DNA from: Kaistella yonginensis
Lineage (GTDB): Bacteria > Bacteroidota > Bacteroidia > Flavobacteriales > Weeksellaceae
Length of the DNA: 64,000 bases
NCBI RefSeq assembly: GCF_030409525.1
Contig: NZ_JAUFQB010000061.1
Span: 1-64,000, forward strand
Direction: 5' to 3'
The position numbers and the translations under genes were made by a program. Positions 26,398-34,715 of the stretch are shown here, one piece after another. The notes under the pieces were generated by a model that saw only the letters and a list, made by a program, of their open reading frames with translations, was not told the origin of the DNA and did no database searches. The number at the start of each line of letters is the position of its first letter. Positions within the stretch are counted from its first letter, which is position 1.

Positions 26398-28005
26398 ATG
26401 AATAAACTAAAGTTGTTTACAATAATGGCGTTAAGTTCAACCCTTATTTTGATGAGTTGCGGCGGAGGCGGCAATAGCAAAAAAGGTGGTGGGACAAAGC
26501 GTTTTACTAGTAAAACCGGCTGGAAACCGAACGAGCAGAAAGGTTGGTTCTTTACCGGGAAACAACAAAAACAGAAAGGGTGGCCAGGAATGGTCTATGT
26601 GGAAGGCGGAACTTTTACCATGGGATTGGTGAAGGATGACGTGATGCATGATTGGAATAATACCCCCAAAAGAATGCAAGTCAGCGCATTTTTTATTGGC
26701 GAGACAGAAATTACCAACTACGAATATAGAGAATATGTTACGTGGCTGAAATATGTATTTCCTCCATCGGATCTTAGTTTTAAAGAAATCTATACTGGAG
26801 CGCTTCCAGATACTCTCGTTTGGAATAACAAACTCTCCAGAAACGATTTTGCTGAAACTTATTTTCGTTCGCCAGAGTACGACTACTATCCTGTAGTGGG
26901 CGTTTCTTGGTTACAAGCTTCTAGATATTGCGACTGGTTGACAGATCGTACAAATGAAAAAGCACTGATGGAGCAAGGTGTAATTTCTAAAGATTTATAT
27001 ACCAATGATTCTAACAATCAAGGCGCCACTGCCTTTAATTTAGACAAGTTTAAAGGAAATGATCCAGAAATGGAAGCATATATCAATAAGCAACGTTTAA
27101 TGCAGAAAACCGGTATTAAAAGTAAGAATGAAAGAATTATCGCTGCAAATCGTAATGCAACCGCAGGTGTTGTAGAAAAATTCCGTCTTCCTACTGAAGT
27201 AGAATGGGAATTTGCGGCACTTGGCATGCAGAAAGAAAGAGAATACAACCTATACACCAATAAAGAACCACAAATCGAGCAACTGAAAGGCAAAAAAGGA
27301 CGTGATCGAGGAATGTACTTGGCGAACTTTAAACAAGGAAGAGGTGATTATTCTGGAGTTGCAGGTTGGAAAAATGATGGGTCACCAACTACTTCTGATG
27401 TAAAACTTTATCCTTCTAATAACTTGGGAATCTATGGGATGTTCGGAAACGTAGCAGAATGGACTGCAGATGTGTACAGACCAATTATTGATGAAGAAGC
27501 AAGTGACTTTAATTATTATAGAGGGAACATTTCTAAAGAAGTCTTAAAAAATGCTGATGGCTCTTTTAAGAAAGTTGAAGAGGTGAAGTACGACACTTTA
27601 GCTGATGGTAGATTAGTGTATAGAGGACTTCCAGGACAGTATGAAAGAGAGGTCGTAGCTGATAGCAGAAATTATAGAGATGGTGACTTCCAATCTTCAT
27701 TAGATGCAGGTTATGGTCGGGCTGAAGATAGCTCAACGGTAGGTTACAATATGTATAATTCTAAAGAAAAAAGATTTATTGTAGACAGCAGAGGGAGAGT
27801 CGTTCTTCAGAAAGATAAAACGGCAAGAACAACCAGATTATCAGATGATGTGAGGGTTATTAAAGGTGGATCCTGGTTGGATGGATCCTACTGGCTTGAT
27901 CCAGGTCAAAGAAGATACCGAGATCAAATCAAAGCATATGGCTGGGTTGGTTTCCGTGTGGCACAAGATGCTAAATCTAGTGGAAAAGGTAGAACAAAAA
28001 GATAA
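26398..28005 (+). CDS. gldJ: Gliding motility / T9SS lipoprotein GldJ
   Basis: This 535-residue lipoprotein has lipobox LMSC and a glycine-rich start to the mature protein. The rest is a formylglycine-enzyme/sulfatase-modifying-factor fold (blocks GTFTMG near 70, PVVGVSWLQASRYCDWL near 170, FRLPTEVEWEFAA near 265, GMFGNVAEWT near 350, IKGGSWLDGSYWLDPGQRRY near 495). In Flavobacterium johnsoniae GldJ is needed for gliding and stabilises GldK of the T9SS. Many Weeksellaceae do not glide, so secretion is the likelier job here. The frame extends to a TTG at 26377, but ATG 26398 places the lipobox correctly. Confidence 0.92.
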   Translation: MNKLKLFTIMALSSTLILMSCGGGGNSKKGGGTKRFTSKTGWKPNEQKGWFFTGKQQKQKGWPGMVYVEGGTFTMGLVKDDVMHDWNNTPKRMQVSAFFIGETEITNYEYREYVTWLKYVFPPSDLSFKEIYTGALPDTLVWNNKLSRNDFAETYFRSPEYDYYPVVGVSWLQASRYCDWLTDRTNEKALMEQGVISKDLYTNDSNNQGATAFNLDKFKGNDPEMEAYINKQRLMQKTGIKSKNERIIAANRNATAGVVEKFRLPTEVEWEFAALGMQKEREYNLYTNKEPQIEQLKGKKGRDRGMYLANFKQGRGDYSGVAGWKNDGSPTTSDVKLYPSNNLGIYGMFGNVAEWTADVYRPIIDEEASDFNYYRGNISKEVLKNADGSFKKVEEVKYDTLADGRLVYRGLPGQYEREVVADSRNYRDGDFQSSLDAGYGRAEDSSTVGYNMYNSKEKRFIVDSRGRVVLQKDKTARTTRLSDDVRVIKGGSWLDGSYWLDPGQRRYRDQIKAYGWVGFRVAQDAKSSGKGRTKR

Positions 28006-28025
28006 ATTTTAATAAAATATTTCAT

Positions 28026-28055
28026 AATCCTTCTGTAAATGCAGAAGGATTTTTT
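28026..28055 (+). terminator. Terminator between gldJ and murF
   Basis: A 10-bp stem AATCCTTCTG / CAGAAGGATT with a 6-nt loop and a T-run. It ends 12 bases before murF, so murF needs readthrough or its own promoter. Confidence 0.88.
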
Positions 28056-28066
28056 ATTTTTGACCT

Positions 28067-29341
28067 ATGAATGCAATTTCCTTTTATCCGCTTTTTCTAA
28101 AATGCGCAAAAGTAACAATCGATAGTAGAAAGATTGATAAAAATGATCTGTTTTTTGCCTTTTCGGGTGAAACTTTTAATGCCGCAACTTTAGCAGAGAA
28201 AGCTATTGAGCAAGGTGCGTTGGCAGTAATAGTGGAAAAAAAAGAATTCGCAAATGAGAACAAAAATATCTTCTTTGTACCCTCAACATTGAAATTCCTA
28301 CAGGAACTTGCAAGACATCATCGAAATCAACTTGAAATTCCCGTCATAGGATTAACCGGAAGCAATGGTAAAACCACTACCAAAGAAATTATCCATGCGG
28401 TTTTATCCCAGAAATACAACGTGCAATACACTACGGGAAATTTAAATAATCATATTGGTGTGCCACTTACGTTACTTTCCATAAAGCCCGAACATGAAAT
28501 TGCGGTCGTAGAAATGGGCGCAAATCACCAAAAGGAAATCGAAATGCTCTGTGAAATTGCAAAGCCTAATTTAGGATATATTACTAATTTTGGTAAAGCT
28601 CACCTCGAAGGTTTTGGTGGATTTCAGGGCGTTATTAAAGGGAAATCAGAATTGTTCGAGTATCTGAAAAATAATTCACAAACGATTTTGTTTAATGAAA
28701 ATGATCCGGTCCAGGTAGAGAAGGTCGCAGATTATCAACCAAAAATAAGTTTTGGTTTGGAAACATCTGATTATCAATTTTCAGAATTTTCAAAAGATAA
28801 TCTTGTGGGTTTAAGGTATCAAAACAAGCAAGCACTTTCAAATTTAACCGGAAATTATAATTACACTAATTTATGTGCCGCCGCAAGTTTTGGCTTTCAT
28901 TTCGACTTAAGTTTTGACCAAATTAAAACGGCAATTGAACTTTATATCCCAACCAATATGCGATCGCAAATGATGGAAAAGAATGGGAAAACTTTTGTTT
29001 TGGACACCTATAATGCCAACCCGAGTTCCATGGCGGAATCTTTAAAAAACTTCAACCAATTTACGGGGACTAAATCGGTCATCATAGGCGATATGTTAGA
29101 GCTAGGCGATGAATCTGAAAAAGAGCATCAGTCGATTCTTGACCTGGCAAATTCTTTAACTTTTGATGAAATAATCACTGTAGGAAATGAATTTAAAAAA
29201 GTTAATCACCACGCGAAATCTTTTCAAAATTCACAAGAACTATCCACTTATCTGAAAATTAACAGCATAGCGTCTAAAAACATTTTGTTAAAAGCTTCGC
29301 GAGGTATTGCTTTAGAGCAAATTTTAGAATTTATCGATTAA
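28067..29341 (+). CDS. murF: UDP-N-acetylmuramoyl-tripeptide--D-alanyl-D-alanine ligase
   Basis: This 424-residue cytoplasmic Mur ligase adds D-Ala-D-Ala to the UDP-MurNAc tripeptide, the last soluble step of the peptidoglycan precursor. The three-domain plan is visible: the N-terminal substrate domain with SRKIDKNDLFFAFSGE, the ATP loop GLTGSNGKTTTKE (about 98-110), the TTGNLNNHIGVPLTLL segment, and the C-terminal domain with DTYNANPSSM (about 310-319). The gldJ-murF order is conserved in Flavobacteriia. It overlaps the convergent Nudix gene by four bases. Confidence 0.95.
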   Translation: MNAISFYPLFLKCAKVTIDSRKIDKNDLFFAFSGETFNAATLAEKAIEQGALAVIVEKKEFANENKNIFFVPSTLKFLQELARHHRNQLEIPVIGLTGSNGKTTTKEIIHAVLSQKYNVQYTTGNLNNHIGVPLTLLSIKPEHEIAVVEMGANHQKEIEMLCEIAKPNLGYITNFGKAHLEGFGGFQGVIKGKSELFEYLKNNSQTILFNENDPVQVEKVADYQPKISFGLETSDYQFSEFSKDNLVGLRYQNKQALSNLTGNYNYTNLCAAASFGFHFDLSFDQIKTAIELYIPTNMRSQMMEKNGKTFVLDTYNANPSSMAESLKNFNQFTGTKSVIIGDMLELGDESEKEHQSILDLANSLTFDEIITVGNEFKKVNHHAKSFQNSQELSTYLKINSIASKNILLKASRGIALEQILEFID

Positions 29342-29943
29342 TTGCTTTTCCAATAGTCAGCGAGAATTAATTTGATGTTTTCAAACGTCATGGGTAGTAC
29401 TTCGTCCATAATTTGCTGTTTATTTTTCCAGGAAACCTCAGAAATACCTTCCTCTGTTTGTGGGATTGGAGCAGTGTTTCCTACATAGGTGACTTTGAAC
29501 CAATAGGTTGTTTTCAATATTTTTTCGCCTGTTCTTTCGGTATAAATATGGAAGGTGGTGTTCAGGTATTTCTCTAAAATAAGCTCTTTTAGACCGGTTT
29601 CTTCTTCTATTTCCCTTAAGGCTGCCTGCTCCAAAGATTCTCCTTTTTCGATTTTGCCCTTCGCTAAATCCCATTTGCCTAAGCGACGAATAAATAAAAC
29701 GTCTTCATCTTTATTGCTTACTACGCCTCCTGCCGCTTCTATGACCCGATATAGTTTTGAAAAATCCTCCCAAATCTGCAATAAGTTATCACCGTAAATA
29801 TTGAGTTCCGGACAAGAAGTGTTTTCCAATAGATCGATGGCAATTTCTAAAGTTGCAAAATTTTCGTACTGAAATTTCTTTTCTACATCTTCCGGATATT
29901 TACTAATCGATAATTTTTTTTCATTCACAAAAACTTTATACAT
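29338..29943 (-). CDS. Nudix hydrolase
   Basis: This 201-residue protein has a complete Nudix box: G-K-I-E-K-GESLEQAALREIEEETGL around residues 97-119, holding the metal-binding REIEEE. An unusual N-terminal extension of about 65 residues precedes the Nudix fold, as is common in Bacteroidota orthologues. The substrate is unknown. I start at ATG 29943; the longer frame begins with TTG two codons up. A minus-strand TATTTTTG box (29971-29964) lies about 20 bases before the ATG. Confidence 0.87.
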   Translation of the reverse strand: MYKVFVNEKKLSISKYPEDVEKKFQYENFATLEIAIDLLENTSCPELNIYGDNLLQIWEDFSKLYRVIEAAGGVVSNKDEDVLFIRRLGKWDLAKGKIEKGESLEQAALREIEEETGLKELILEKYLNTTFHIYTERTGEKILKTTYWFKVTYVGNTAPIPQTEEGISEVSWKNKQQIMDEVLPMTFENIKLILADYWKSN

Positions 29944-29976
29944 TTGCAACGTTTTAATTAATACAAAAATATAAAA

Positions 29977-30363
29977 ATGAATTTAGAAGGACGTAAAATA
30001 ATCGTAAATAAATCAGGGGCTGAATTGGTTGAAATGCTAAACACTCCAGAAGGATACCGCGCACTAATGCCAGATTCTTTGCAGAGTTTTGAAGTTCGTG
30101 ATCAAGGTTTTAAATTCAGCTTGAAAGGAATGCCAGAAATTGCTTTGGTGATTGATGAAGTAACTGAAAATCAGGTAACCTTGAAGTCAGCTAGCTCCAG
30201 TTTAGATTTTGCGTTGAAGGGGATGATGAATGCAGTAACCAAAAATCAAACTGAAGTTCAATTGCTTTTCGAAGGAAAATTTAATCCGTTTATTAAAATG
30301 ATGGTAGAAAAACCCTTGAAAAACTTTATTGATGCTTTGACAGACAATATCGAAAAGATTTAA
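29977..30363 (+). CDS. SRPBCC-like small protein
   Basis: This 128-residue cytosolic protein resembles the SRPBCC (START/polyketide-cyclase-like) helix-grip fold. It has an opening strand with a conserved start EGRKIIVNKS, a mixed alpha/beta middle and an amphipathic C-terminal helix (about 108-126). It probably binds a lipid or other hydrophobic ligand, but no catalytic residues stand out and the function is unknown. It diverges from the Nudix gene. In other Flavobacteriia such a gene usually follows pyrE, which is absent here. Confidence 0.65.
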   Translation: MNLEGRKIIVNKSGAELVEMLNTPEGYRALMPDSLQSFEVRDQGFKFSLKGMPEIALVIDEVTENQVTLKSASSSLDFALKGMMNAVTKNQTEVQLLFEGKFNPFIKMMVEKPLKNFIDALTDNIEKI

Positions 30364-30381
30364 TAAAAATAATTATACTGT

Positions 30382-30411
30382 AAACCCTGGACCGATTGGT
30401 CAGGGTTTTTT
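30382..30411 (+). terminator. Terminator after the SRPBCC gene
   Basis: Stem AAACCCTG-(G)-ACC / GGT-CAGGGTTT with a one-base bulge, 4-nt loop and T-run. It fills the gap to the convergent ABC gene. Confidence 0.82.
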
Positions 30412-30412
30412 G

Positions 30413-31108
30413 TTAATTTGTATAGCTCGCAAATGCTTCTTCTAAACTGCTGTATTTGCCTTTAAATTCTTCAATAGTGGTGTCTTGTATAATGTTTCCC
30501 TGATGAATCAAAATCACTCGAGAACACAGTGCTTCGACTTCTTGCATGAGGTGTGTAGAGAGAATTACGGTCTTTTCTTTGCCGATTTCTCTGATGAGAT
30601 TTCTAATTTCGATGATTTGATTGGGATCAAGACCATTCGTTGGCTCATCTAAAACTAACAAATCAGGTGCGTGTAAAATGGCTTGCGCCAGACCAACTCT
30701 TTGTTTGTATCCTTTTGAAAGCTGAGAAATCTTTTTTGATTTTTCTGGCGTGATGCCAACCAAGTCAATCACCTCCTCAATTCTTTGTTTCGGTACTTGG
30801 TGAAGATCCGCCACGAAACTTAGATATTCTTTCACGTACATCTCACTGTACAGCGGATTGTTCTCTGGTAAAAAACCGATATTTTTCTTGGTTTCAATTT
30901 CGTTTTCACCAATATCATTTCCATTAAAAAGAATTTGTCCCTCTTCAATTCTTAAGGCGCCCACGATCGACTTCATTAAGGTTGATTTTCCTGCGCCGTT
31001 TGGACCCAACAATCCAATAATCTCATTAGTGTTAATTTCAATATTGATGTTATTTAAAGCGGTTTGGTCGCCAAATTTTTTAGTCAGATTAATAAGCTGT
31101 AGTAACAT
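30413..31108 (-). CDS. ABC transporter ATP-binding protein
   Basis: This 231-residue ATPase has Walker A GPNGAGKST (about 36-44), Q-loop region GFLPENNPLYSEM, signature LSKGYKQRVGLAQ (about 131-143), Walker B LLVLDEPTNGLDP and the switch His in STHLMQEVE. The Y-x-x-M-x-V-x-E-Y region places it with the CcmA/NatA-like and GldA-like transporters. It is shorter than GldA (about 300 residues) and lacks the GldA C-terminal extension. No permease gene is adjacent, so its membrane partner must be elsewhere. A TAAATTTG box lies at 31137-31130 on the minus strand, 22 bases before the start. Confidence 0.87.
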   Translation of the reverse strand: MLLQLINLTKKFGDQTALNNINIEINTNEIIGLLGPNGAGKSTLMKSIVGALRIEEGQILFNGNDIGENEIETKKNIGFLPENNPLYSEMYVKEYLSFVADLHQVPKQRIEEVIDLVGITPEKSKKISQLSKGYKQRVGLAQAILHAPDLLVLDEPTNGLDPNQIIEIRNLIREIGKEKTVILSTHLMQEVEALCSRVILIHQGNIIQDTTIEEFKGKYSSLEEAFASYTN

Positions 31109-31137
31109 GCGTTTTTATTTAATGATCCACAAATTTA

Positions 31138-31399
31138 AGAAATCATTAAAGAATTTGGAGCTAAAAAGTTTGAAAGTATAAAACGCAGAGCTGGATCATC
31201 ACATTAAGAAATTTTTTACCCGGTAGGGTTGACGAAAAAGAAAATTTCTTTTTCAAGTAAATGCAAAAAAGCTCTACAATTTAAGCCGATGAATGTCTAA
31301 ATTTAAGGGTAAATATGCGGCGTGAACAGATGTTTCATTTTTCTACATTTTTATTAAAATTACTTTTCTAAACGAACTTTTACCACCATATTGTTTGCC
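31138..31399. other. Intergenic stretch beside the ABC transporter gene
   Basis: No ORF or tRNA. One long inverted repeat is present: AAGAAATTTT / AAAATTTCTT (31206-31248) enclosing a smaller ACCC/GGGT hairpin, with no clear terminator tail. Otherwise AT-rich spacer. Confidence 0.4.
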
Positions 31400-31497
31400 A
31401 AAAAAAATTCCGGATGCAATATCCGGAATCTCTGTTTCCAGAGTTATTAGTTTAGTTTTTACAATAACTTCATAACAAACAAGTTGTGATGCATTGC
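31400..31497 (-). ncRNA. Candidate structured small RNA with intrinsic terminator
   Basis: On the minus strand three hairpins follow each other: AGTTATT / AATAACT (31469-31442), CTCTG-GAAA-CAGAG with a GNRA loop (31443-31430), and a perfect 9-bp ATTCCGGAT / ATCCGGAAT stem (31429-31407) followed by eight T. The upstream gene's transcript already ends at the hairpin near 31613, so this terminator serves another transcript. CATATTTG (31509-31502), one base off the -7 consensus, would start an RNA of about 98 nt; a TTG lies 27 nt above it. Only an 11-codon ORF is inside. I could not match it to a known family. Confidence 0.5.
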
Positions 31498-31612
31498 TTT
31501 GCAAATATGGAATTTTTAAATGAAGTGTAAAAGAGTCAAAACACCCTATTTAATTATCGGCGGTGAAATTTTTCGTACAATTGAAAATTCAATCATCATG
31601 TGCTAAAAAATA

Positions 31613-31642
31613 AAAAGAGTGAAACCGAAGCTTCACTCTTTT
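31613..31642 (-). terminator. Terminator of the M16 peptidase gene
   Basis: An 11-bp stem AAAAGAGTGAA / TTCACTCTTTT with an 8-nt loop, then a T-rich run on the minus strand, 24 bases past the stop codon. Confidence 0.88.
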
Positions 31643-31665
31643 GATATCAACAAGATTAGTCAAGA

Positions 31666-34581
31666 TTAATATCCGAAGATTTCCTCTAAACTTACTTCAT
31701 GGAATTTCCCTATTTTATTAAGTGCTTCCATATCTAAATTTTCTTTTTTACCAATAATTGCTGTATTGTATTTCATTGGTTTCATCTGCGAATTATAAAA
31801 ATTCGTAAGATCTTCCAATGTTAATTTTTCAATTTCAGCATAAATATCTTTTCTCAAATCGTAATCAACTCCTAATTTTTTAAGGTTCAATTGATTGAAA
31901 TAAGTATTTGTTCTGTTAATTCTTCCTGAGGCAATCTGTTTTAAGGCTGCATTCTTTGCATTTGCAAACTGGGCCGGAATTTGCGGAAGATTCGCCATTA
32001 AATCATCCATCGCAGTCACCGCTTGCGGAAGTTTATTCGCCTGAGTTCCAATGTACGTGGTTACATAATCCGGATGATTTAGCTCTGAACTCGATGCATA
32101 AGAAACATAGGCAGAGTACGCCAGACTTTTACTTTCACGAATTTCCTGAAATACGATTGAAGACAATCCTCGTCCGAAATACTCATTAAATACATTGATT
32201 TTACCAAGGTTTGCTAAATTAACATTAGGGCCTTTCGCTACTTTGCTCATTTCGGTTTGTACCATATCATAATTCGTGAAATATACATTTCCATCAGTGG
32301 CTGGTTCTGGGTATTCTTTTTTCTGCGCAACTTTCATCGTTTCTTTTTCTACGAAAGGTTTTGCATATTTTTTAAAGGCTTTGAAGTCCTGTCCGTAGAA
32401 GAAAATTTCATAAGGCATCTTCAATAAATTCTGGATCTTGTTGGTCATGTCTACCGAGTTAATCGCCTCTAGTTCTGATTTAGAAAGTACATCTGTAAAG
32501 CGCGACACTTTACCGTATTTTGCGTAATTAGACAAAGCAGCCATGATTCTTCCTTTGTCTTTTTTGGCAACCTCACGACCTTCCAAGATTGTTTTCACAT
32601 TCTCTTCATACACTTTCTGATCTGGTTTTGCGTTTTGCAACCAATTTCTCAGCAACACGATTGCCGTTGGCATATTTTCCTCTAAGCCACTCAATGAAAT
32701 TCTCAATTGATCTGGTGAAGTTCTGAAGTCACTTGAAATTCCTAACTTAAAGAATTCTTTTTTCAATGCTTCAGCTGATAATTTGTCTGTTCCTAAATAT
32801 TGGATCACTTGGGTGGCCAATCCTAATTCCTTGTCATGATCGCTGCCAAACGGGAAAACAAAATGAACTTGGGCAATATCATTGTATTTGTTCGTTACAA
32901 AACTTACTTTTTTATCACCGATTTTATCTGTTTTAATCACCTTTGCGTAGTCGATAAATGCGGGGGTAATTTCAGAAGATTTCTCGGCTAGAATTTCTTT
33001 CAAAAACGGAGATTGCTCTTCTCTGTTTAATTTGATCGGGGTAATTCCTGGGTTTTCAACACGAACCAATTTATCATTTACGCCTTTTTCTTTTTTAATG
33101 ATTACATAATTATCTTTAAAGAATTCATTGGCAAATTTTACAACATCAGCTTTTGTAATTTTTTCGTATTCATTAATTTCATTCAGTTCTTGTTCCCAAG
33201 TTCTATCGCTAATATACGACCCGTAAAGAGCAGAAGCCAATCCATCAGCGGTTTCGAAGGATTTCATCCGTTGAATTTTCATGTCATTAATGATCGCTGG
33301 AATGAGCCATTCCTGAAATTCTCCTTTTTTCACCAAGGCAATTTGATCCAGCATTAATTTTTTAGCTTCCTCAAAAGTTTGGTCATTTTTCGGAACAATA
33401 ATCAGGGAAAAGCTTCCATAATTTTTAAATGCCGATGCGTACGACATTGCTCGTAAGGCTTTTTGTTTTTGATTAATGTTTAAATCAATCAAACCAGAGT
33501 CTCCGGAATTGGACAAAATATTACCAATGATGTCGGCAATTCTTGCATTTTGGGTTCCGTAAGAATCAGATCTCCAAGAAATTTGTAACCGGGGAGTAGA
33601 AGGACTTTTCACGGTTCTTTCTACAATTTTGGTCATCGGTTCTTCGGTGATGGTTTGTTTTTTCGGGAGTTCTTTGTATTGAAAACTTCCAAAATACTGA
33701 TCTACTAATTTGATGGTTTTGTCGAAATCCAAATCTCCAACCAAGACCATTGCATAGTTGTTCGGTACGTAATACTCATCAAAATATTTGTGAATCGCAA
33801 CCATCGATGGGTTTTTCAAATGTTCTGATTTTCCAATCGTGGTCTGCTGTCCATTGGGATGTTTTGGGAAAAGTGCATCCATTAATTCATAATTCACCAA
33901 ACGCCCGTCATTATCCTGTGCGCGGTTATATTCTTCGTAAACCGCTTCTAATTCGGTGTGGAATAACCTCAAAGTTAATTCAGAAAATCGTTCTTTTTCA
34001 ACTTTAAGCCATTTCTCAAGTTCGTTATTCGGAATATTGTTTTTATAAACTGTTTCATCTAACCAAGTGTGAGCATTGGTTCCAGAGGCTCCTAAGGATG
34101 AAATCGCTTTGTCATATTCGTTGGCAATTGCATATTTGCTGGCTTCCTGAGAAACTTCGTCGATCTTTTTATAAAGTTCTTTTTTCTTTTCTGGATTCTG
34201 CTCCGCTTTATGCTGTTCGTACAAATTAGAAATTTGATCTAAAAGTGGTTTTTCCTTCGCCCAGTTTGCACTTGCCATTTTTGAAGTTCCTTTGAACATC
34301 ATGTGTTCTAAATAATGCGCTAAACCGGTATTATCTGCCGGATCGTTATTGCTCCCAGTTCGTACCGGAATATAGGTCTGGATTTTTGGGGCATCATCAT
34401 TTTTGGCCAGAAAAACTTTTAAACCATTTTTTAAAGTATAAACTCTAACGCCTGTTTTGTCGTTAGTGACTAATTCATATTGATAACCCGAGTTGTCGGT
34501 CACTTTTTTAGTTTCAAATTTTTGTGCGTTGCTCATGGTAAGTGCTCCAATGATTGTTATTGATGTTAAGAATTTCTTCAT
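31666..34581 (-). CDS. Secreted M16 family zinc metallopeptidase
   Basis: This 971-residue pitrilysin-type peptidase has a signal peptide (1-19, ending SNAQ). The inverted zinc motif HXXEH is HYLEH at about 88-92, and the distal Glu ligand lies in ELEAVYEEYNRA about 120 residues later, so the N-terminal half is active. The C-terminal half (about 540-940) is the usual inactive homologous half that closes the chamber. Such enzymes degrade peptides in the periplasm or at the cell surface. No sorting domain is present. It is monocistronic, with its terminator 24 bases past the stop. Confidence 0.9.
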   Translation of the reverse strand: MKKFLTSITIIGALTMSNAQKFETKKVTDNSGYQYELVTNDKTGVRVYTLKNGLKVFLAKNDDAPKIQTYIPVRTGSNNDPADNTGLAHYLEHMMFKGTSKMASANWAKEKPLLDQISNLYEQHKAEQNPEKKKELYKKIDEVSQEASKYAIANEYDKAISSLGASGTNAHTWLDETVYKNNIPNNELEKWLKVEKERFSELTLRLFHTELEAVYEEYNRAQDNDGRLVNYELMDALFPKHPNGQQTTIGKSEHLKNPSMVAIHKYFDEYYVPNNYAMVLVGDLDFDKTIKLVDQYFGSFQYKELPKKQTITEEPMTKIVERTVKSPSTPRLQISWRSDSYGTQNARIADIIGNILSNSGDSGLIDLNINQKQKALRAMSYASAFKNYGSFSLIIVPKNDQTFEEAKKLMLDQIALVKKGEFQEWLIPAIINDMKIQRMKSFETADGLASALYGSYISDRTWEQELNEINEYEKITKADVVKFANEFFKDNYVIIKKEKGVNDKLVRVENPGITPIKLNREEQSPFLKEILAEKSSEITPAFIDYAKVIKTDKIGDKKVSFVTNKYNDIAQVHFVFPFGSDHDKELGLATQVIQYLGTDKLSAEALKKEFFKLGISSDFRTSPDQLRISLSGLEENMPTAIVLLRNWLQNAKPDQKVYEENVKTILEGREVAKKDKGRIMAALSNYAKYGKVSRFTDVLSKSELEAINSVDMTNKIQNLLKMPYEIFFYGQDFKAFKKYAKPFVEKETMKVAQKKEYPEPATDGNVYFTNYDMVQTEMSKVAKGPNVNLANLGKINVFNEYFGRGLSSIVFQEIRESKSLAYSAYVSYASSSELNHPDYVTTYIGTQANKLPQAVTAMDDLMANLPQIPAQFANAKNAALKQIASGRINRTNTYFNQLNLKKLGVDYDLRKDIYAEIEKLTLEDLTNFYNSQMKPMKYNTAIIGKKENLDMEALNKIGKFHEVSLEEIFGY

Positions 34582-34715
34582 TAAATTTTTGATTATTTGA
34601 TAGGTGTTATTTTTTGCTGAAGTCGCTTTTTTTCAGTCGATAAATTAGGAATTCATTTGATCCTTGTTAAAATTAAAATTACAACCTGAGATAAGTAGAC
34701 ATCATCGTTGAAATG

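Noticed and set aside
30413-31108. Assignment of the ABC ATPase as GldA
   Set aside because: The ATPase is about 70 residues shorter than GldA and no GldF/GldG permease genes are adjacent.
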